NCBI GenBank assembly: GCA_014359855.1
Contig: JACIYQ010000382.1
Location: 1 to 8,856 of the forward strand
Direction of reading: 5' to 3'
DNA length: 8,856 bases
From: Parvibaculum sp.
GTDB taxonomy: Bacteria > Pseudomonadota > Alphaproteobacteria > Parvibaculales > Parvibaculaceae
Part shown: positions 4,964 through 8,856 of the stretch, piece after piece
Position numbering within the stretch: the first letter of the stretch is position 1
How the letters are laid out: each line of letters opens with the position of its first letter
Program-made: the position numbers and the translations under genes
The notes under the pieces: model-generated
What the model saw: only the letters and a program-made list of their open reading frames with translations
Databases searched by the model: none
Told to the model about the DNA's origin: nothing

Positions 4964-4997
4964 CTTGATATATCAAGAAATAGCATGAAATATCAAG
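4964..4997 (-). promoter_or_regulatory. Promoter/operator of the toxin-antitoxin operon
   Basis: CTTGATATATCAAG (4964-4977) is a perfect 14-bp palindrome. The half-site TATCAAG recurs at 4991-4997. Read leftward, TTGATA (4996-4991) can be a -35 box, with TATATC about 18 bases further on as -10, inside the palindrome. A repressor bound there would block transcription of the antitoxin-toxin genes. It is the most AT-rich spot of the gap 4943-5012. Confidence 0.6.
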
Positions 4998-5012
4998 TCA
5001 CCCTCTAACACC

Positions 5013-5759
5013 CTACGCCGCCTCGAATTTCCGGAAATCCTCAATCAGGCCCTCGACTGAAAGCGCGATGAGCTGCTCGCCGTCCTTCGGGTCGGCGAGG
5101 GAAGGATCCGAGCCGATGCGCCCGTCCGGGAAGGCGGCGCGGTAGCTCTCCGCATCGGTGTAGCGCCCCCAGGGCGCGACCTTCGGCGTCATCTCGACAT
5201 GTTTAATCGCGTCCGGATGGAGAAAACAGGTGACGGCGACTTCCGACGGCGTCGCATGGACGCCATGCGCGGAGCCGTAGCGCTGCTGGCAGAACTCCAT
5301 GACGGGTTTGAAGTCCCACCAGTTCGCGCGCCTGCACTTCACCGGGCCGCGATTGGAAGCGGCGGCGCCGAGCGAGCGGTCGGCATAGATTTCCGAAAAG
5401 GCCGCCTCGATGGTCGAGACATTGCCGCCATGCCCGTTGAAGAAATAGATGCGCTCGAAACCGTGCCGCGCGAGCGAGGAGACCCAGTCATGGATCGCCG
5501 CTATCATGGTGGAGGGGCGAAGCGTCATCGTGCCGGGGAAACCGAGATGATGCTGCGCGATGCCGACATTGAAGGTCGGCCCGACGAGGAAGCCCGCTTG
5601 CGCGCCCGCGCGGCCCGCGATGGCTTCCGGGCAGATGGCATCGGTGCCGATGAGGCCGGAAGGCCCGTGCTGCTCGGTCGAACCGATGGGGATCACGATC
5701 CCTCTCGACTTTTCCAGATAGGCCTCGATCTCCGGCCAGCTCGAATGATGCAGCAGCAT
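5013..5759 (-). CDS. Creatininase-family amidohydrolase
   Basis: A 248-residue metal-dependent amidohydrolase of the creatininase superfamily, which includes creatinine amidohydrolase, formamide hydrolases of riboflavin/F420 synthesis and MftE. Motifs in order: PIGSTEQHGP (24-33; Glu29, His31), GTDAI (38-42; Asp40), NVGIAQHHLGFPGT (64-77), FFNGHGGN (106-113; His110) and HATPSEVAV (168-176; Glu173). These are the expected metal-site positions. Length is usual. The ATG at 5759 gives MLLHHSSWPEIEAYL, the typical opening for the family; no Shine-Dalgarno is visible on this strand (the upstream bases are C/T-rich). The gene stands alone, divergent from a GNAT gene, and no creatine or riboflavin gene is near, so the substrate is unknown. 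An annotation as creatininase proper would be too specific. Confidence 0.92.
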   Translation of the reverse strand: MLLHHSSWPEIEAYLEKSRGIVIPIGSTEQHGPSGLIGTDAICPEAIAGRAGAQAGFLVGPTFNVGIAQHHLGFPGTMTLRPSTMIAAIHDWVSSLARHGFERIYFFNGHGGNVSTIEAAFSEIYADRSLGAAASNRGPVKCRRANWWDFKPVMEFCQQRYGSAHGVHATPSEVAVTCFLHPDAIKHVEMTPKVAPWGRYTDAESYRAAFPDGRIGSDPSLADPKDGEQLIALSVEGLIEDFRKFEAA

Positions 5760-5812
5760 GGGGAGAGCATAGGGGAGAAGGGAGAGAATGTGGAATCGGG
5801 GGGATTCTCCTT

Positions 5813-5857
5813 CCTTCCGTCGTCATCGCGAGGCCGCCGCGAGGCGGCGACGGAAGG
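5813..5857. repeat. Bipartite hairpin repeat with GTCATCGCGAG core
   Basis: Outer arms CCTTCCGTC (5813-5821) and GACGGAAGG (5849-5857) are complementary. An inner stem GCCGCC (5833-5838) pairs with GGCGGC (5843-5848) around a GCGA loop. The left side between them carries GTCATCGCGAG, related to the repeat at 3937. It lies in the gap 5760-6069 between two divergent genes; the left end of that gap (5760-5812) is a G/A-rich run with no recognisable site. Confidence 0.6.
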
Positions 5858-5901
5858 ATGCGTGCTGCTGGTGAAGGGGTTGGGGTAGAGGAAGGAAGGA
5901 C

Positions 5902-5929
5902 TCACGCAGAGGCGCAGAGCCGCAGAGAA
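5902..5929 (+). repeat. Dispersed 28-base repeat, left copy
   Basis: The copy begins TCACGCAGAGGCGCAGAG (5902-5919) and continues CGCAGAGAA (5921-5929). It matches the reverse complement of 6020-6047 at 27 of 28 positions; the mismatch is at 5920. The stretch between the copies (5930-6019) holds no recognised feature. Repeats of this CGCAGAGGCGCAGAG type are widely scattered in bacterial genomes. Confidence 0.75.
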
Positions 5930-6019
5930 GAGCATAGAACAAAAGGAAATATGGGCGCTTCGCGCCGCTGGCGCAATCAATCCCCTTATCTCCCTGTCTC
6001 ACATCGGCCCACCTCCTTT

Positions 6020-6047
6020 TTCTCTGCGTCTCTGCGCCTCTGCGTGA
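6020..6047 (-). repeat. Dispersed 28-base repeat, right copy (inverted)
   Basis: Reverse-complement partner of 5902-5929, ending 22 bases before the GNAT start codon. On the + strand it reads with CTCTGCGCCTCTGCGTGA at 6030-6047. In a transcript of this region the two copies could form a 28-bp stem with a 90-base loop. Confidence 0.75.
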
Positions 6048-6069
6048 ACAATCCTGCTACAACCACCCC

Positions 6070-6528
6070 ATGCACATCCATCGCGCGAGCGAAGACGACT
6101 GGCAAGAGATCGCGGAGATATTTCTCGCCGCGCGGCGGACCATGACTTATCTGAACGCCGGTCTGCACAGCGACGCGGAGACGCGGCTCTTCATCCGCCG
6201 CATGGTGAAGCGGAGCGAGGTCTGGGTGGCGGAGCGCGACGGCGAGATCATGGGCTTTGCTGCGCTTGCCCGGGAAGCGGACGGCGACTGGCTGCACCAT
6301 CTCTATGTCGACCCGCCCGCGCATAACGCAGGGGCAGGCACCCTCCTTCTCGCCAGGGCGAAGGAGGAGATGCCGAAAGGCTTTTCCCTCTGGACGTTTC
6401 AGGCCAATCTCGGCGCCCGGCGCTTCTATGAGCGCCACGGGCTGACCGAGACGCGCCGCACCGTGGGCGCGGACAATGAGGAAGGCCTGCCCGGCATATT
6501 GCATGAATGGCGCCCCAAAAGAACCTAG
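6070..6528 (+). CDS. GNAT-family N-acetyltransferase
   Basis: A 152-residue Gcn5-related acetyltransferase, expected to move an acetyl group from acetyl-CoA to an amine on a small molecule or protein; the acceptor is unknown. Motif A, the acetyl-CoA pyrophosphate loop, is LYVDPPAHNAGAGTLLL (78-94), with HNAGAG in place of the usual Q/R-x-x-G-x-G/A, so the first position is His. Motif B is NLGARRFYERHGL (113-125) with Tyr120. The opening HIHRASEDDWQEIAEIF is the common first strand and helix. The ATG at 6070 has no visible ribosome site and follows the inverted repeat by 22 bases, so expression signals are unclear. The 3' end is 37 bases before the CoA-transferase start. Confidence 0.92.
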   Translation: MHIHRASEDDWQEIAEIFLAARRTMTYLNAGLHSDAETRLFIRRMVKRSEVWVAERDGEIMGFAALAREADGDWLHHLYVDPPAHNAGAGTLLLARAKEEMPKGFSLWTFQANLGARRFYERHGLTETRRTVGADNEEGLPGILHEWRPKRT

Positions 6529-6565
6529 AAGCGGAGGCGCGAAGAAGAGCAAGCGGGGAAACGCG

Positions 6566-7840
6566 TTGAGCGACCAGGCGAACGAAAAGAAGAGCAAGAC
6601 CCTCGAAACCGAAAACAAGGGCCCGCTCAAGGGCGTGCGCATCGTCGATCTCACCGCCGTCGTTTTCGGCGCCTATGCGACGCAAATATTGGGCGACATG
6701 GGCGCGGACGTGATCAAGGTGGAAGCGCCTTCGCCGACCGGCGGCGGCGCGGGCGGCGACATCATGCGCTGGCCGGGACACCTGCCCGAGGGCGCGGCGC
6801 CCGACCTCGGCCCGATCTTCCTCACCATCAACCGCAACAAGCGCTCGGTGCTGCTCGACCTCGGCACGAAAGAGGGCCGCGAGGCGCTGCTGAAGATCGT
6901 CGCCACCGCCGATGTGCTCACCTCCAACATCCGCTATGCGGCGATGAAGAAGCTCGGCCTCTCATATGAAGATGTGAAGGCGGTGAAGCCCGGCATCATT
7001 TTCGTGCATGCGGCGGGCTATGGCTCGGACGGGCCTTATGCGGGGCTCCCCGCTTACGATGACCTGATCCAGGCGGGCTCGGGCGCCGCCGATCTGCTCG
7101 GCCGCATGGATGGCGACCCGAAGCCCAGATACTTGCCCACCATCATGGCCGACAAGGTGTCGGGATTGTTCATGGTGCAGGCGGTGACGGCGGCGCTCTT
7201 CCACAAGGAGCGGACGGGCGAAGGCCAGTTCGTGGAAGTGCCGATGCTCGAAGCCGTTACCTCCTTCGTGCTTGCCGAACATTTCTACGACCATGTCTAC
7301 GATCCGCCGACGGGCCAATGGACTTACGGACGTATCACCAATCCCGACCGGCGGCCCTACAAGACGAAAGACGGGCATATCGGCCTCCTTCCTTATTCCG
7401 ACAAGCAGTGGGAACAGTTCTTCGAGCTCGCCGGACGGCTCGACGACTACATCAACGATCCGCGCTTCAACAACTACAAGGCGCGCACCGTCCATATCCG
7501 CGAACTCTATGCGATGATCGAGGAGACGACGGAGACGAAGACGACAGAGGAATGGCTGGCGCTGCTGAAGCCGCTGTCGATCCCCGCCGTGAAGATGAAC
7601 CGGCTGGACGATCTGCAGGACGATCCGCATCTGAAAGCGGTCGACTTCTTCGCCCGCTACGATCACCCGCATGCCGGGCCCTATTTCGCGCTGAAGCCGC
7701 CAGTGCGGTTTTCGCAGAGCCCGTCCAGCATTCGCCGTCACCCGCCGCGCCTCGGCGAGCAGACGCAAGAGGTGCTGAAGGAAGCGGGGATGAGCGAGGA
7801 CGAGATCGCGGCGCTTGCCGGAGATGCCGCGAAGGGGTGA
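6566..7840 (+). CDS. Family III CoA-transferase (CaiB/BaiF type)
   Basis: A 424-residue enzyme of the family that includes formyl-CoA transferase, CaiB, BaiF and alpha-methylacyl-CoA racemase; it moves CoA between organic acids. The opening GPLKGVRIVDLT (19-30) and GDMGADVIKVE (43-53) are the family N-terminal block. The active-site acid is probably Asp165 in LPAYDDLIQAGSG (161-173), which aligns with Asp169 of formyl-CoA transferase and Asp156 of the racemase. NRNKRSVLLDL (89-99) and GEGQFVEVPMLEA also fit. The start chosen is TTG at 6566, with GGGGAA (6555-6560) upstream, giving MSDQANEKK; in-frame ATGs at 6476 and 6503 lie inside the GNAT gene. The donor and acceptor acids are unknown. The gene lies 37 bases after GNAT and may be co-transcribed with it. 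Confidence 0.9.
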   Translation: MSDQANEKKSKTLETENKGPLKGVRIVDLTAVVFGAYATQILGDMGADVIKVEAPSPTGGGAGGDIMRWPGHLPEGAAPDLGPIFLTINRNKRSVLLDLGTKEGREALLKIVATADVLTSNIRYAAMKKLGLSYEDVKAVKPGIIFVHAAGYGSDGPYAGLPAYDDLIQAGSGAADLLGRMDGDPKPRYLPTIMADKVSGLFMVQAVTAALFHKERTGEGQFVEVPMLEAVTSFVLAEHFYDHVYDPPTGQWTYGRITNPDRRPYKTKDGHIGLLPYSDKQWEQFFELAGRLDDYINDPRFNNYKARTVHIRELYAMIEETTETKTTEEWLALLKPLSIPAVKMNRLDDLQDDPHLKAVDFFARYDHPHAGPYFALKPPVRFSQSPSSIRRHPPRLGEQTQEVLKEAGMSEDEIAALAGDAAKG

Positions 7841-7900
7841 CGTAACGCCTTCTCTTGCTCCCTCCTCCTGCGGGAAAGAAGGAAGAAAGACAGGCGCGCC

Positions 7901-7929
7901 TTGTTCCCGTCACGCGCGGCGGACATAAT
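7901..7929 (+). promoter_or_regulatory. Candidate sigma-70-type promoter of acs
   Basis: TTGTTC (7901-7906), a 17-base spacer and CATAAT (7924-7929) precede the acs start by about 40 bases. The -10 box matches the consensus at five of six positions, the -35 at three. Spacing is ideal. It suggests that acs is transcribed independently of the CoA-transferase gene. Confidence 0.4.
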
Positions 7930-7969
7930 GGGGAAAACGAAAACACACGCGCCTTTCAGGGAGACCTCC

Positions 7970-8856
7970 ATGTCCGACGACCTGTTCCCCGTTCCCGCCG
8001 AGTGGAAGAAGCGCGCCATCGTGGATGCGGAGACATACCGCAACATGTACGAAGCGAGCGTGAACGACCCGGAGAGCTTCTGGCGGCGCGAGGGGCTCCG
8101 GATCGACTGGATGAAGCCCTATACGAAGGTCAAGAACACGAGCTTCGATCCGCATAACGTCTCGATCAAGTGGTTCGAGGACGGGACGCTCAACGCGAGC
8201 GTGAACTGCGTGGACCGGCATCTGGCCGAACGCGGCGACCAGGTCGCGATCATCTGGGAGGGCGACGAGCCGGCGGATCACAAGTCGATCACCTACAGGG
8301 AACTTCACGGGGAAGTCTGCCGCTTCGCCAACGTGCTGAAGGCCCAGGGCGTGAAAAAGGGCGATCGCGTCACGATCTACATGCCGATGATCCCGGAAGC
8401 GGCCTACGCCATGCTCGCCTGCACGCGCATCGGCGCGATCCATTCCGTTGTCTTCGGCGGCTTCTCGCCGGACAGCCTTGCGGGCCGCATTGTCGACTGC
8501 GCGTCGAACTGCGTCGTCACCGCGGATGAAGGCGTGCGCGGCGGACGGAAGATTCCCCTCAAGGCGAACACGGACGAGGCGCTGAAGAAGTGCCCCGGCG
8601 TGGAGAGCGTGATCGTGGTGAAGCGCACAGGCGGCAGCGTCAACATGGAGAAGGGCCGCGACGTCTGGTACGCGGAGGAGGCGGCGAAGGTTGGCGCGAC
8701 ATGCGCGCCCGAAGAGATGGGCGCGGAAGACCCGCTCTTTATTCTGTATACGTCGGGTTCGACCGGCAAGCCCAAGGGTGTGCTGCACACGACCGGCGGC
8801 TATATGGTCTATGCGTCGATGACGCATAAATATGTCTTCGACTATCAGGATGGCGA
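7970..8856 (+). CDS. acs: Acetyl-CoA synthetase, N-terminal part (3' partial)
   Basis: The first 295 codons of an AMP-forming acetate-CoA ligase (full length usually about 650 residues); the frame is open to the window's end. The enzyme activates acetate with ATP to acetyl-AMP and then forms acetyl-CoA, feeding the glyoxylate and TCA cycles. The N-terminal acetyl-CoA synthetase block is present (FWRREGLRIDWMKPYTKV from about residue 38, SIKWFEDGTLNASVNCVDRH), followed by HSVVFGGFSPDSLAGRI and the ATP-binding P-loop-like motif YTSGSTGKPKGV (260-271). The catalytic C-terminal motifs and the Lys acetylated by GNAT-type regulators are beyond the window. ATG at 7970 has AGGGAG (7958-7963) six bases upstream. 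The GNAT gene two genes away is small and lacks Pat features, so a regulatory link is not supported. Confidence 0.97.
   Translation, partial: MSDDLFPVPAEWKKRAIVDAETYRNMYEASVNDPESFWRREGLRIDWMKPYTKVKNTSFDPHNVSIKWFEDGTLNASVNCVDRHLAERGDQVAIIWEGDEPADHKSITYRELHGEVCRFANVLKAQGVKKGDRVTIYMPMIPEAAYAMLACTRIGAIHSVVFGGFSPDSLAGRIVDCASNCVVTADEGVRGGRKIPLKANTDEALKKCPGVESVIVVKRTGGSVNMEKGRDVWYAEEAAKVGATCAPEEMGAEDPLFILYTSGSTGKPKGVLHTTGGYMVYASMTHKYVFDYQDG

Noticed and set aside
5858..6145. ORFs on either strand over the inverted repeats
   Set aside because: Their translations contain the HAEAQSRREE and TQRRRDAEKKE peptides produced by this dispersed repeat; these are a common source of false genes.
6476..6565. 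ATG starts (6476, 6503) for the CoA-transferase
   Set aside because: They lie inside the GNAT gene and add a low-complexity basic stretch; TTG at 6566 has a better ribosome site and gives a normal N-terminus.
7910..8827. A 305-codon minus-strand ORF opposite acs
   Set aside because: It is a His/Arg/Asp-rich shadow of the acs frame; acs is unmistakable on the + strand.

Overview
The window is GC-rich chromosomal DNA whose gene content and protein sequences point to an alphaproteobacterium. The end of TsaD, the gpsA/YciI/EVE gene order and the intergenic repeat types all fit. A Parvibaculum- or Hyphomicrobiales-like organism is a guess from general resemblance. No prophage, insertion sequence, CRISPR array, rRNA or tRNA was seen.

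Left part (1-3639, + strand): the 3' end of tsaD (tRNA t6A synthesis) is followed by a short-gap HSL-type alpha/beta hydrolase. A 393-base gap comes next. It holds the wreck of a minus-strand locus: a TetR-type DNA-binding N-terminus that runs out of frame into the C-terminal tail of a membrane protein, a leftward terminator beyond it, and a long near-perfect palindrome just upstream that looks like an operator. Then comes a compact run of gpsA, a YciI-like gene, an EVE-domain gene and a single-domain Rieske ferredoxin gene, the last two overlapping by four bases.

Middle (3640-5012): a 393-base gap carries a GC palindrome, three 11-bp-spaced half-sites that read like a PHO box but have no phosphate gene beside them, and several REP-like repeats. 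A MazG-like nucleotide pyrophosphohydrolase gene follows, convergent with and overlapping a minus-strand Doc/Fic-type toxin gene and its antitoxin. The antitoxin promoter contains a palindrome suited to autoregulation.

Right part (5013-8856): a minus-strand creatininase-family amidohydrolase is divergent from a GNAT acetyltransferase. The 310-base gap between them is made largely of two repeat types, including a pair of inverted 28-base repeats. A family III (CaiB-type) CoA-transferase and the first 295 codons of acs (acetyl-CoA synthetase) follow on the + strand; the two suggest acyl-CoA metabolism but are separated by a likely acs promoter.

Most genes are known families. The most unusual parts are non-coding: the broken TetR locus with its surviving palindrome, the orphan PHO-like box, and the repeat-filled gaps. 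No clearly new multi-gene system is visible.
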